From Ascaphus truei (taxonomy: Eukaryota > Chordata > Amphibia > Anura > Ascaphidae), in the NCBI GenBank assembly GCA_036426205.1, contig CM071570.1:141538563-141602562 (forward strand): DNA of 64,000 nucleotides. Direction: 5' to 3'. Positions 1 to 9,880 of the stretch are shown one piece after another. Position numbers and translations under genes: made by a program. Under the pieces are notes generated by a model. The model ran no database searches, had not been told where the DNA came from, and saw only the letters and a program-made list of their open reading frames with translations. How positions within the stretch are numbered: the stretch's first letter is position 1; each line of letters begins with the position of its first letter.

Positions 1-527
1 CCTCTCCTTTCCTCCAAATCTCTCCTCCGACAGGATGGTCTGGGCTGGGTGTCAATACCCCGCAGCCCACCTCAGAGGTTAGCCTCTGGGTGGAGCCTGG
101 ATTCTCCCCATCACCCCCAGCAGCGGGGTGAGGGGCATTGGTCCACCGGGTCTATTGTGCTATCAGCTCTACTCAAAGTGGCTGAGTCTCTCCGCTCCTC
201 TCTCTCTGCTCCTGTACGGCTGCACAGGTGAGACCGCCTGTCTCCTCCAACTCCTCGGACAGCACAGGACTCGAACTAGCCCAGGACTAACAGAACTGTC
301 ACTTACAGGAGCGGCTGCTAAATATAGAGTCAGCCCCACCCTTAATGATGTCAGCAGAGCCTCCGCTCTGTCTCGTGACTGCAGCAGAGTCAGGGGCCTG
401 CGTCTACCACTCAGGGCAGGGCTAGGAAGGGGGAAAACCCATGATAACTACTGGTGCCTGCCCTTAACAGGACTTACCACAGTAGGAGGAAGATAGGTAT
501 AGCCCGTGCTGTTTACAGGGGGCTACA
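1..527 (-). mobile_element. LTR-like fragment, minus strand, cut by window edge
   Basis: Read on the minus strand, this segment starts at 527 with TGTAGCCCCCTG, the TGTAGCC start shared by several LTRs in the window. It contains a TATA-like stretch (TATATTTA, around 320-327). The other end lies beyond position 1, so neither target duplication nor full length can be seen. The open frames here (49-231, 128-496) match nothing I recognise. It could instead be another GC-rich repeat. Confidence 0.4.
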
Positions 528-1137
528 ACTATATAGTTAAATAGCTTGACACACAGACCTGTATCACCATATACAATGTATATGGGGTAATATATTAGCA
601 CGAAGTAATCCCTCCTTATTGTAATGTTGGAGGGCTATTATCAAAGTTGAAGAGATATATTCCCTCCTCCTTAATGCAGCTGAATTAGTTAAATCAATTG
701 TCAGTCTGCTGCAGAAAAAAGTGCTATCTAGTGGTAAAGTCTTCACGATATGGAGGTGACTATGCTTAAACAGATCAGCCTAATGTACCCCTGGTTATTG
801 TAGGCTAGACACTTAAAAAGATCCTTGATTAATATCAGGATATACTGTATGAGATCAGTATTGCATAGGAACCACATAACGTTTGTATGATCAGGCAGTG
901 GTTACAAATGCATCCAATCAGTGTATCAGTTGCAGGCTCTGTAAGTTGTCCTGCAATGTCGAGCTCCTCTCACTAGATTGTGTATAAGTCTATGTGGTGT
1001 TCGGAACCACTAGCCACAATCACAACATTAACTCATATAATTATATATTTAGAGCTGAGGTATATGCAGAGCTCGCCGTGACAAGAGCCACTGCGTGATG
1101 ATCAGCGTGAGGGTATTCACATCCAAATATGTAGCGC
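528..1137. other. Unannotated AT-rich stretch
   Basis: No coding sequence, clear repeat boundary or RNA gene is visible. The last 100 bases run into the truncated left end of the Tc1/mariner relic. The composition resembles old interspersed repeat. Confidence 0.5.
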
Positions 1138-2525
1138 CCTCTTTTTCAAGGGACCAAAAGTAATTGGACAATTGACTGAAAAGCTGTTTCGTGGACAGGT
1201 GTGGGCTATTCCTTCGTTATTTCATAATCAATAAAGCAGGTAAAAGGTCTGGAGTTGATTCCAGGTGTGGCATTCGCATTTGGAAGCTGTTGCTGTGAAC
1301 CCACAACATGTGGTCAAAGGAGCTCTCAATGCAAGTGAAACAGGGCATCCTTAGGCTGCAAAAAAAAAAATCCATCAGAGAGATAGCAGGAACATTAGGA
1401 GTGGCCATATAAACAGTTTGGTACATTCTGAGAAAAAAACAACGCACTTGTGAGCTCTGCAACACAAAAAGGCCTGGACGTCCACGGAAGACAACAGTGG
1501 TGGATCCTTTCCATGGTAAAGAAAAACCCCTTCACAACATCCAGCCAAGTGAAGAACACTCTCCAGTAGGTAGGTATATCATTATCCAAGTTTACCATAA
1601 AGAGAAGACTTCAAGAGAGAAAATACAGAGGGTTCACCACAAGGTGCAAACCATTCACAAGCCTCAAGAATAGAAAGGCCAGATTAGACTTTGCCAAACA
1701 ATATCTAAAAAAAATCCAGCCTAGTTCTGGAACAGCATTCTTTGGACAGATGAAACTAAGATCAACCTGTACCGGAATGATGGGAAGAAAAAAGTATGGA
1801 GAAGGCTTGTAACGGCAGTGTGATGGCATGGGCATGCATGGCTTACAATGGCACTTGGTCACTAGGGATTATTGATGATGTGACAGAAGACAGAAGCAGC
1901 TGGATGAATTCTGAACTGTATAAGTATATATTTCCTTCTCAGATTCAGCCAAATTCAGCGAAGTTGATTGGACGGTGGTTCACTTTACAGATGGACAATG
2001 ACCCTAAACATACTGCGAATGAAACCTAGGAGGTTTATAAGGCAAAGAAGTGGAATATTCTGTAATGGTCGAGTCAATAACCTGATCTCAACCTGATCGA
2101 GCATGCATTTCATTTACTGGAGACTAAACTGAAGGCAGAAAGACCCACAAACAAACACCAACTGAAGACAGCTGCAGTAAAGGCCTGGCAAAGCATCACA
2201 AAGGAGGAAAACCAGCATTTGGTGATGTCCATGCGTTCCAGACTTCAAGCAGTCATTGCCTGCAAAGGATTCTCGACAAAGTATTAAAAATGAACATTTT
2301 ATTTATGATTGTGTTAATTTGTCCAATTACATTTGAGCCCCTGAAATAAGGGGACTGTGTATGAAAATGGTTGCAATTCCTAAACGTTTCATACGATATT
2401 TGTGTTCAACCCCATGAATTAAAGCTGAAAGTCTGCACTTCTATTGCATCTCAGTTGTTTCATTTCAGATCCATTGTGGTGGCGTACAGACCCAAAATTA
2501 TGAAAATTGTGTCAGTGTCCAATTG
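1138..2525 (+). mobile_element. Tc1/mariner-type DNA transposon relic
   Basis: The left part carries CCAAAAGTAATTGGACAA (about 1153-1170) and the right part carries its imperfect inverse (TTGTCCAATTACATTTGAG, about 2317-2335), so remnants of long terminal inverted repeats are visible. The right arm runs on to about 2525, but its counterpart left of 1138 is missing, so the element is truncated on the left. A decayed transposase lies between. The gypsy LTR element inserted at the right end: its TATA duplication starts at 2526. Confidence 0.8.
1200..2286 (+). pseudogene. Tc1/mariner transposase, degenerate
   Basis: Transposase of the Tc1/mariner (DDE) superfamily, the enzyme that cuts and pastes the element at TA sites. 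Coding similarity is scattered over all three forward frames with many stops and shifts. The recognisable pieces are MDNDPKHTA (1991-2017), typical of the region around the second catalytic aspartate, and PDLNLIEH (about 2081-2104), typical of the region before the last catalytic residue. A piece reading GSVMAWACMAYNGTW (about 1811-1855) fits the block between them. The family's usual length is near 340 codons and this span could have held it, but no frame stays open beyond about 80 codons. It cannot make a working enzyme. Confidence 0.85.
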
Positions 2526-3189
2526 TATATGTAGCCAGGTCACCCCTCGTTGCTCTGTGACCCCCATTACCTACGTGGCCGGGATCGTTGGTGGGTGCTA
2601 CCGGAGCCAAGCGGCAGACCCGACGGCTAATCTGGAGGGTGGGGGCTGAGCAGGGAGTGCTCCGGCGCTCCTGCGGTCCCCGGCGGCTCCCGTGCAGGGC
2701 GCCGCCATGTTGTGCAAGTTCGCGAATGCGCAGTGAGTCCCCGGCGGCCCTGAATAGTGGCGCATGTGCAGTTGCAGCGCGCGAATGCTAGCATACCAGG
2801 AAAGGCTCTTGGAAGGGACTACAAGTCCCCTGAGCCTCAGCAGCTCCCCATGTGACGCCAGGGAGCCAATAGGGCTTAGGATTGCCCTGCAGCAGGGCTT
2901 TTGATACATTTTGCGCGCTGAGTCCACGCTAGTCAGTCAAGACCAGGAAGAGCTAGGGGAAGGAGGTGAGTGCAGGGGTCAGTGACCCACTGCATTAGGC
3001 CAGTAACCCCCTGGGCCCCAGATAGGTCTTGAACTCCCCAGTTTGTGGTGCTACAGGGACAGGCCCTAGGCTAGGGACCCTGTCACAGTAGTACTAATGT
3101 TAGATAGGGACACAGCGGACGCTGCGCTTCCCGAGAAGAGACTTGGGCAAAAGTACAAAGAACAAAAATCAATCATTGACAAAAAACAA

Positions 3190-3850
3190 GTTTCAAGATA
3201 ATCCTTTATTTATAACCAAATTCAGCAGACAGGCCCCACAGATTCAACACATTATATCCAAACATTGGAATGTGTTGAAACTTGATCCAGATTTGGAACC
3301 ATTTGTATTGAGGCCCAGATTCGCATTTAGAAGGGATAATACCCTGGCTACTTCCCTCTCCAAAAGTCTCTTTCAGTCGCCATCTCAATCCAAAGTCAGG
3401 AACATACCCAAAGGGTTTTTCAAATGTGGGTTTTGTAAATGCTGCCAATATGCATTACCCACCAAAAGAGTTGCCACAGTGTCCACTGTGACCAAATTTA
3501 GAATCTCAACATTTATCAACTGTCACACGAGCTAAGTTGTGTATGTCATATTATGTGGTTGTAATGCTAGATATGTTGGCAAGACAATTCGTCCATTACA
3601 TATGAGAATATCAGAACATATAAGATTGATCCACAAAAAAGATCTTTTACATCCTGTATCAAAGCATTTTTCATCATGTCCATTTGGCGGTTAAAAGAAC
3701 TTTAGATTCTTTGGCATTGCACATATCCCCACACACATCAGAGGGGGAGACCGACTTAATAGGTTAAATAAAATAGAGATGCAATGGATCTTCCTGTTAG
3801 ATACTCTACAGCCACACAGTCTTAATGTTGACTGGGAACTGCAACATTTT
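3190..3850 (+). pseudogene. PLE polyprotein C-terminus with GIY-YIG endonuclease, broken
   Basis: The GIY-YIG domain of Penelope-like elements nicks DNA to prime reverse transcription. Seen here, in order: a linker with DPDLEPFVLRPRFAFRR, a cysteine cluster KCGFCKCC (about 3420-3446), a stop (TAA at 3533-3535), then in the same frame VVYVILCGCNARYVGKT, which has the spacing of the GIY and YIG motifs, followed by an arginine-containing helix. A later piece in another frame, LLDTLQPHSLNVDWELQHF (about 3796-3851), is the typical C-terminal tail of the family. One stop and at least one shift break the frame. The family assignment is firm; the exact subfamily is not determined. Confidence 0.85.
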
Positions 3851-4359
3851 TTGCATGACTACAATTATTCATGTTCATATACGTTTCCCGGTTTATCCCT
3901 TGTCTCTCCCCCCTTCCCCCCTCCTCCTCCCTCCCCCCCTCAACCCCCCCTCTGTTGCCCTTTCCCCTTCTCTTTATTGTTCTGATATTAACCCACTACT
4001 ATAAGACTTCGCATATAATGTTGTTATCTTGTTGCTACTGTTCACTCATTTTCAATAGAGATGTCTACTTTCTATCCAATTGAATAACATACCAGACATA
4101 TGTATTCGTTATGTTCCATTTCATTGATTTGCCAGGTATTATCAAGTACCATATGCATATAAATCTATATATGTATACACTTCTATCTTAGGTTATTGTA
4201 TTTGTTAATCATTGTACAAAGATGAGCTCCTGGCATTGTTTTTAATACTGTTTTTAATACCCCTGTTACATGGTTATTAGGAGAGTTACCCACCTCACCT
4301 GATCTCTATCTGGTGCAGGTGTTTTGTGTTAAGTCTGCCTATATCTATGTACTCCCCAT

Positions 4360-4420
4360 GCTGATGGATCACTCTTTGACAAAGGCCTGAGGGCTGAAAC
4401 GCGTCAGAGGATCCATCAGC
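4360..4420 (+). ncRNA. Hammerhead-ribozyme-like motif at the PLE 3' end
   Basis: A perfect 11-bp inverted repeat (GCTGATGGATC at 4360-4370, GATCCATCAGC at 4410-4420) would form stem I. Inside are TTGACAA (a two-base variant of the CTGANGA core), a weak GCC/GGC stem II, GAAA (4396-4399), a minimal C-GC-G stem III and a GTC cleavage triplet (4403-4405). Hammerheads are known in PLEs. The core substitutions suggest reduced or no activity. Confidence 0.6.
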
Positions 4421-5065
4421 TACACATGTCTGTTGCAATAAACTTTTTTTAGTCACCACCCATGTCTACACCCTGTCTGCTTTACGGCTGTGCTCCGCTC
4501 TGCTTCCCGCTGCTGCTGGAAGAGTCCCCTTGTAGTTCTTTGCTGGATTGCACGCCGGGTAGTCGCTGCTCACGGAGGAGATCACTGCCGGTCATGTGAC
4601 AGCCCCACGCGACGTCGCAGTCACGTCGGAGGTAGCGGTGCAACATTGAAGTTACTGAAGACCGATACACGGTGTGGGGGTACACGGTGGTGGGTAGGTA
4701 CACCCCTAGTGGAGTGAAGGACACTTGGGACTGAGTATATTGTGGAGTTACCCTCTAGGGGAAGTATTAGTATTATAAGTCTGTGATTATTCTGCGTTAC
4801 AGTAAAGTGGTTATATACATTCCTGTGTATGTGGTTATTGTATATGCGGGTCCTGTGTAGGCAACCTTCTACATCCCTAGAACCCTACACAGGTGGAGAC
4901 CCTGAAACCGAGAACCTTCTAGAGGATTCACCCCAGGCTCTCACTGGTGGAGGCTCAGACCTCCTGTGAGCCTGACAGGTATACTGCACCACACCTGGTA
5001 ACACATGGGTTTCCACCCACACACACGGTATCTGTGATTGGGATAGAGGGAATACCCGTTACATT

Positions 5066-5083
5066 TGGAGGCGCTGCTGAAAT
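5066..5083 (+). promoter_or_regulatory. Primer-binding site of gypsy element 1
   Basis: TGGAGGCGCTGCTGAAAT begins two bases after the LTR end and starts with TGG, as expected for pairing with a tRNA CCA end. Element 2 has nearly the same sequence at the same place (24337-24354), which supports the call. TGGAGG and the downstream GAGAT in element 2 fit a glutamine tRNA 3' end, but the middle bases do not, so the primer tRNA is not settled. Confidence 0.65.
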
Positions 5084-5732
5084 ACTCAGACCTGGGGTGC
5101 CCCCACTCAGTTATTAAGTATGTCGCCACCATTACCGTCCCCGTCACACTCTGAAGTGTATGACTGGGCCGTGGAGCTGCAAGTGCCGCCGCTCCACACA
5201 CTCGCGGGGAGCCAGGTTCCTGTTGATACTCGGTCTTCGTCAATACAAATGGCCTTGAGGCAGCACCCAAATATCCGGGATGCTGCCAAGATAAGAGTGT
5301 TGGAGCGACGTAAGGATGCGGACCAGGAGTGTTGCTCCGTGTTAGTGAGTATAGGGCAAGATATAACTGAAGACCGGGGCCCGTCCAGCTTGTGACTCGC
5401 GAGGCCAAACGGTTCCTGCTGTATTGTTGTCTACCCTGAACTGCCTATAAAATCTGAGCCCAGCAGCTCTCACACAAAGAGGTTGCTATGCATACATCAC
5501 CTTCCCCCCCTGAAAGTTATTGTGGAGGTGCCCGGGCCGCTCCTGCAGACTACAGTCCACTTTTAAGTATTGCCAGCTCGTCCTCTAAACCTGGGGATGA
5601 TATCCGAATGCTAGCTCAGGGTATCCTACAATTGGGGGTGTCCAAATCCGAAACTCCGCTCCGCCGCAGTATCGCAGGTTAAAGATCTTTTCAGGGACCA
5701 AGCCGACCCCAACTGGTGAAGGAGCGTTTGAA

Positions 5733-6748
5733 TAACCAAGAGAACTCAAAAAGAATTGAGTAAAGCACCCTAGTAATTTTTACCCTATATTCTAATAGAT
5801 TGCTCCTAATCACACAAAGGGCTAAGCACTGTTACCTGTCAGGTTATGGAACCGACGAAAAAACAAAAAATTCTTTAATACATCTAATAATAACATTCAA
5901 TAGTAAAAAAAGTTTTTTTTTAAATGTTGTTTAAAATCCCCATATGGGAGCGGTGGAGTGGGGAATTGGTGGAAGTTCTGACGAGTTACTGCATGATTTC
6001 TGCAGACAGAAAATTATCTTCCCCCTCCTACGGTCTCAAAGGCTCTGTGGTGTATGTTTGCAACAATTAGGGTGTTGCTATTCAAACTAGAGTTACAATA
6101 TGTGATATATAGTTAGTTAGGATCCACACGTGTAGTTAGCATGTATATAATAGCCTAAGTTGGCACCAATAGATGAACTGTATATAAGGTGTCTGTTTAG
6201 ACAGTACCTAATTGTACCAATAGTACCTTATCAGTACTGTTGAAGTATATAGGCTATTAAATGTCAAACAGGCAGTACAAGAGACCTAGTAATCAATAGC
6301 CTGCTGGAACTCAAATACCACACATGCATAATCTATAGACACAATATAGTGACATATACTGCAGATGCCTGAATGAGGGTAAACTAGGCAATGTAAAGTG
6401 CCACAATGTTGCAGACTTGTCTTGACCAAAAAGTAACTGCTGTGTAGCCACTGGTAATAACCTGCTGTCATGTAGCAGCGAGTCCTACAATACATATAGT
6501 TATGCAGGAAGTGCTCGTGCATATTGCATATTCAAAGGAACAAACATGAATCTCCAACAGTGGTTCATATGGATATGGGTTGCGACAAACCCTAACAGCA
6601 GAAAGGAAAAGAGATTATACAAGCCGTTTGTCTTTCAGAATTGGACCGCATCAGCCGTATGAGCCGCCGCTCCTCAATGACGTCACTCTGCTGACGTCCG
6701 ACTACCCGACATATGTTTCCCGCGATGCACGCGCTTCATCAGGGGGGA
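5733..6748 (-). mobile_element. Hammerhead-bearing non-autonomous insertion in gag
   Basis: Flanked by a perfect 10-bp direct repeat AGCGTTTGAA (5723-5732 and 6749-6758), so it is an insertion of 1,016 bp. Gag-like coding sequence lies on both sides. Read on the minus strand, it starts with a near-ideal hammerhead core (6700-6748) and ends near a run of A/T followed by CTCTTGGTTA. No open frame above about 80 codons matches anything. It may be a non-autonomous PLE-like or retrozyme-like unit. Confidence 0.75.
6700..6748 (-). ncRNA. Hammerhead ribozyme candidate with intact core
   Basis: On the minus strand: CTGATGA (6742-6736), a stem II built from CGCG/CGCG around TGCAT, GAAA (6719-6716), a palindromic stem III CATATG, and a GTC cleavage triplet (6710-6708). 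C-rich sequence upstream can pair with GGG after the cleavage site as stem I. All conserved core positions are present, making this the best ribozyme candidate in the window. Activity is inferred, not shown. Confidence 0.7.
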
Positions 6749-7512
6749 AGCGTTTGAAGTCTGGGGAGAATACAATTCTCAGATCCTAGAAGAATGGACA
6801 TGCCCTGAGTTGGAGAAGCGGCGACGCATAATGGAATACCTACGTCCTCCAGCGTCCACCACAATACAGATGTGTAAAGATCAGCATGCGGACATTACAG
6901 CGCATCAGATGCTAGAGACTCTGGTGCGGGCCTACGGGCGAACCGAAAACATAGGACAATTGATGAAGAGATACTACAACCTTTGCCAAAAAGAAGGAGA
7001 GGATCTATCTGATTTCCTACAGAGGATTCAAGCGGTCTTATGGGAGCTGTGTAAGTGAAAACGTATTACGGCCACAGAGGTGGATGTGTATCGCCGCATG
7101 CAAGTCCTGAGTGGAGCCCTTCCCACTCATCCTATTGTACTCATGATGAGGCGTTCTCTGATGCGAGGTGAGGCGTTCTCTGGGAGGAGCTAATAGATGA
7201 GATAAAAGAACATGAGGTCTACTCCCGGTTGCATACTTCCAAGAAGACTAAGGAGTCCCCAAAGAGTGAACCTCAGGGGGCTTCTGCGCCAAAGGCCAAG
7301 AAACCTACAATTCAGGAAGAGGAGGCCTCACCCAAGATCCCGGTCTCCAAATTTAGACCATCCTGGAAACCATCTTCCCCGTACAGAGGTCGTCCTGAAC
7401 GTAGAGAAATCGTTTGCTATAACTGCAGTAAGAATGGTAATTTCTCTAGTGACTGTCCAGAAAGGGAGGACCCCCGGAGGAAAAACCTCCCAATAGAGGA
7501 AATTCCGCCCTG

Positions 7513-8220
7513 GTGATGGTCTGCCGCGTGCGACTGGCAGAGTCTGATCCAGAGACCCCTGCTGGACCCGAAGAGGCGCCGTCTGACTCCGGCCCCAGTG
7601 ATGACACCTTACCCGAGGATGCTTACCGTCAAGTAGGCCCCTCAGCCATAGTGCCTGTTGTACTGGAAGGAATCTACGCCTCTGCCTTACTGGACACCGG
7701 ATCTCAAGTGACCATTATATACCGCAAGTTCTATGACCAACACCTTGGACACTGCCTCCTGAAGTCGGCCGAACATATGAAGGTAAGGGCGTTAAGTAAT
7801 GAAGTCTACCCCATCGATGGGATTGTAAGGGTTAAACTGGAAATACTCCAACTGAACACCGGCAAGAAACACCCTATGTATGTAGTGGCAATGGTATGCC
7901 CAGAGCCCCAAGACCAATGCAAGTATCCGATCATCTTGGGAACCAAAATATATATAGTACAAGCTGTTATCAGAGCATATCTGAAAGAGACCAACGAGTT
8001 GCCGCTGGCCAATTCGCTCCTAGATCCCGTACTACGAGAGGAGTGCAACCGGGTATATGTCCTAGAGCGTCACGGGGATCTCTACAATCGTCAACGCGGA
8101 CTGACGACCATTTTACCAGGGGGAGTGCAACGAATGGACGTCTGGTGCTGTTATCTTGAGCGAGATGAGAACAATCAGCTCTTCTCTCTGGAGAGTACCC
8201 CGGAGGAAGAAGATCAGTGA
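7513..8220 (+). pseudogene. gypsy element 1 protease region of pol
   Basis: Aspartic protease that would cut Gag-Pol. A 235-codon open stretch starts just after the zinc knuckle. The catalytic triad reads ALLDTGSQVTIIY, with Asp at residue 61 (7693-7695), followed by beta-strand-rich sequence. The first 40 residues are acidic and proline-rich linker. A TGA at 8218-8220 interrupts; the same frame continues to 8559 (LPTEWKERLTTQLNKRW) as the linker toward RT, where a one-base shift moves the reading to another frame near 8487. The protease fold itself looks uninterrupted, but it could not be made as part of a full Pol. Confidence 0.85.
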
Positions 8221-8489
8221 GGGTATAGGGTACTACCCGAAGTGAGGGAGTGGGCGACTAAAATCCCTCTACGAACTTATGTATATGTGCAGAACCTCTC
8301 TCTATTCCCGATGGAACTTGATGCAGGACAGAGTCTGGGTTGCATATATCCGGTTAGCCCTGTGGAAACAACGCCCCAGGTGAATGCGGCAGCCGCAAGT
8401 GAGCAGTTAGTTGACCTAGACTTCAACTTCGGCGAGTCGACATTGCCAACTGAGTGGAAGGAGCGACTGACAACCCAGTTGAATAAACG

Positions 8490-9880
8490 ATGGACGTGTT
8501 CTCCACGAATGAGATGGATGTGGGGTGCAGTAGGAGCGCTCAACATGCCATTAGACTGAGTGACGCCACTCCGTTCCGCGAACGCTCTCGTCGCATTGCC
8601 CCTAGGGATGTGGACGATGTGAGGAACGTCTTGCAAGAAATGGAGACTGCTGGGATTTTGACGGAGTCTCGAAGCCCTTACACCTCTCCCATAGTAGTGG
8701 TAAGGAAGAAGAACGGATCCGTATGACTGTGTGTCGACTATCGAACCCTGAACAGTCGTACGATACCGGATCAGTACAATCTTCCTCGCATTGAAGAGAT
8801 CCTAAATACTTTAAACGGAAGCCAATGGTTCAGCGTGCTTGATCTACGATCTGGGTACTACCAGGTACCCATGAATGCAGAGGATCAGGAGAAAACAGCC
8901 TTTGTCTGTCCCCTGGGGTTCTACCAATTTACCCGTATGCCCCAAGGTATATGTGGGGCCCCTGCTACCTTCCAAAGGTTGATGGAGAAGACTATCGGGG
9001 ACATGAACCCTCGGGAGTGTCTCGTATATCTGGACGACATCATTGTCTTCGGAAGGACGCTGGAAGAGCACGAGGAGAGGCTGCTTAAAGTGATAGATCG
9101 TCTTGGGAAAGAAGGATTGAAGTTGTCCCTCGACAAGTGTCGCTTCTGCCACACATCAGTGACTTACGTGGGACACATCGTGTCAGCTCAAGGAATCGCC
9201 ACCGACCCAGCTAAAGTAGAAGCGGTCGTGAACTGGCCTCGTCCCGAGAATGTCACGGAGCTGCGATCCTTCCTGGTGCTCTGCGGGTATTACCGTCGCT
9301 TCGTTGAAGGGTACTCTAGTCGAGCTAAACCCCTGAACAATCTGTTGAAGATATACCCCGAAGATACAGGAAGGAAGGCCACGTCGGCCCGTCAACCGTT
9401 TGGCGATAAATGGACGCGTGAGTGTGAACGGGCCTTCCTAAAGTTGAAGAAAAGTCTGACCGAAGCGCCGGTGCTGGCGTATGCTGATCCAGAACAACAT
9501 ACGTTCTGCATGTGGACGCCAGTCTAAATGGCTTGGGCGCCGTCTTGCACCAGAAGCACCCCGAGGGCCTTCGACCAGTGGCATACATCAGTCGCAGTTT
9601 GACACCCAGTGAACAGAAATACCCTGTTCACAAGTTGGAATTCCTGGCCCTCAAATGGGCCATCACGGAAAAACTCCACGACTACCTGTACGGTGTTATG
9701 TTTGAGGTAAGGACGGACAGCAATCCCCTCACGTACGTCAATACCTCGGCCAAATTGGACGCAGCAGGGCACCGATGGCTGGCAGCCCTAAACAATTACC
9801 GATTCTCCCTGAAGTATAAGCCGGGACCTTTGAATGTAGGAGCTGACGCCCTGTCCAGACGACCAGGGTTGAGTGCTACT
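8490..9880 (+). pseudogene. gypsy element 1 reverse transcriptase and RNase H
   Basis: Would copy element RNA into DNA and remove the RNA strand. Visible in order: SPIVVVRKKNGS, a TGA at 8724-8726 probably from CGA, CVDYRTLN, FSVLDLRSGYYQVP with the first catalytic Asp, TRMPQGICGAPATFQ, YLDDIIVF with the two other catalytic Asp residues (about 9027-9050), LSLDKCRF and YVGHIVSAQGI. A one-base shift near 9505-9520 moves the frame. RNase H then follows with DASLNGLGAVL, KLEFLALKW, RTDSNPLTYV and GADALSRR, so its acidic residues are all present. All hallmark residues survive; only the stop and the frameshifts make it inactive. This is the Ty3/gypsy RT type. Confidence 0.92.

Larger units (their letters stand above)
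3151..4666 (+). mobile_element. Penelope-like element (PLE), 5'-truncated, inside the 5' LTR
   Basis: Holds the last part of a PLE open frame with a GIY-YIG endonuclease region, then a pyrimidine-rich 3' region, a hammerhead-like structure (4360-4420) and AATAAA (4437-4442). The reverse transcriptase core is absent, so the copy is 5'-truncated, as is common for target-primed insertions. No clean target duplication was found; the insertion replaces 236 bp of LTR. PLEs with GIY-YIG domains are known to be widespread in animals including amphibians. Confidence 0.85.
2530..5063 (+). repeat. 5' LTR of gypsy element 1, interrupted by a PLE
   Basis: Starts TGTAGCCAGG and ends CCCGTTACA, matching the 3' LTR at 11942-13201. 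The match holds over 2530-3150 and again over 4667-5063. Between them, about 236 bp present in the 3' LTR (12561-12796) are missing and a 1.5-kb Penelope-like sequence stands in their place. The U3 part is GC-rich with a YY1-like GCCGCCATGTTG and a decayed NRF1-like site. The copy of the U5 block is mutated here (GGTGGAGACCCTG at 4892-4904). Confidence 0.93.
5120..7516 (+). pseudogene. gag of gypsy element 1 (PNMA-like), split and broken
   Basis: Gag would form the particle coat that packages element RNA. The first part (5120-5395, then on to about 5690) contains EVYDWAVELQVPP and a SVLV-type strand, resembling the N-terminal RNA-binding-like domain of PNMA proteins. The same block is present in element 2. 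After the insertion at 5733-6748 the capsid part resumes: RRRIMEYLRPPAS, then ITAHQMLETLVRAYG and EGEDLSDFLQRIQ (6810-7058), again PNMA/gypsy capsid-like. The nucleocapsid knuckle CYNCSKNGNFSSDC (7415-7456) has CX2CX4NX4C, so the zinc-binding histidine is replaced by asparagine. Stops at 5393-5395 and 7056-7058 and a small repeat near 7145-7180 break the frame. PNMA genes are known to derive from Ty3/gypsy gag, so similarity to them is expected. Confidence 0.8.

Noticed and set aside
2598..2927. 109-codon minus-strand frame, also seen at 11927-12340
   Set aside because: Both lie in U3 of the LTRs; the frame repeats because the LTR repeats.
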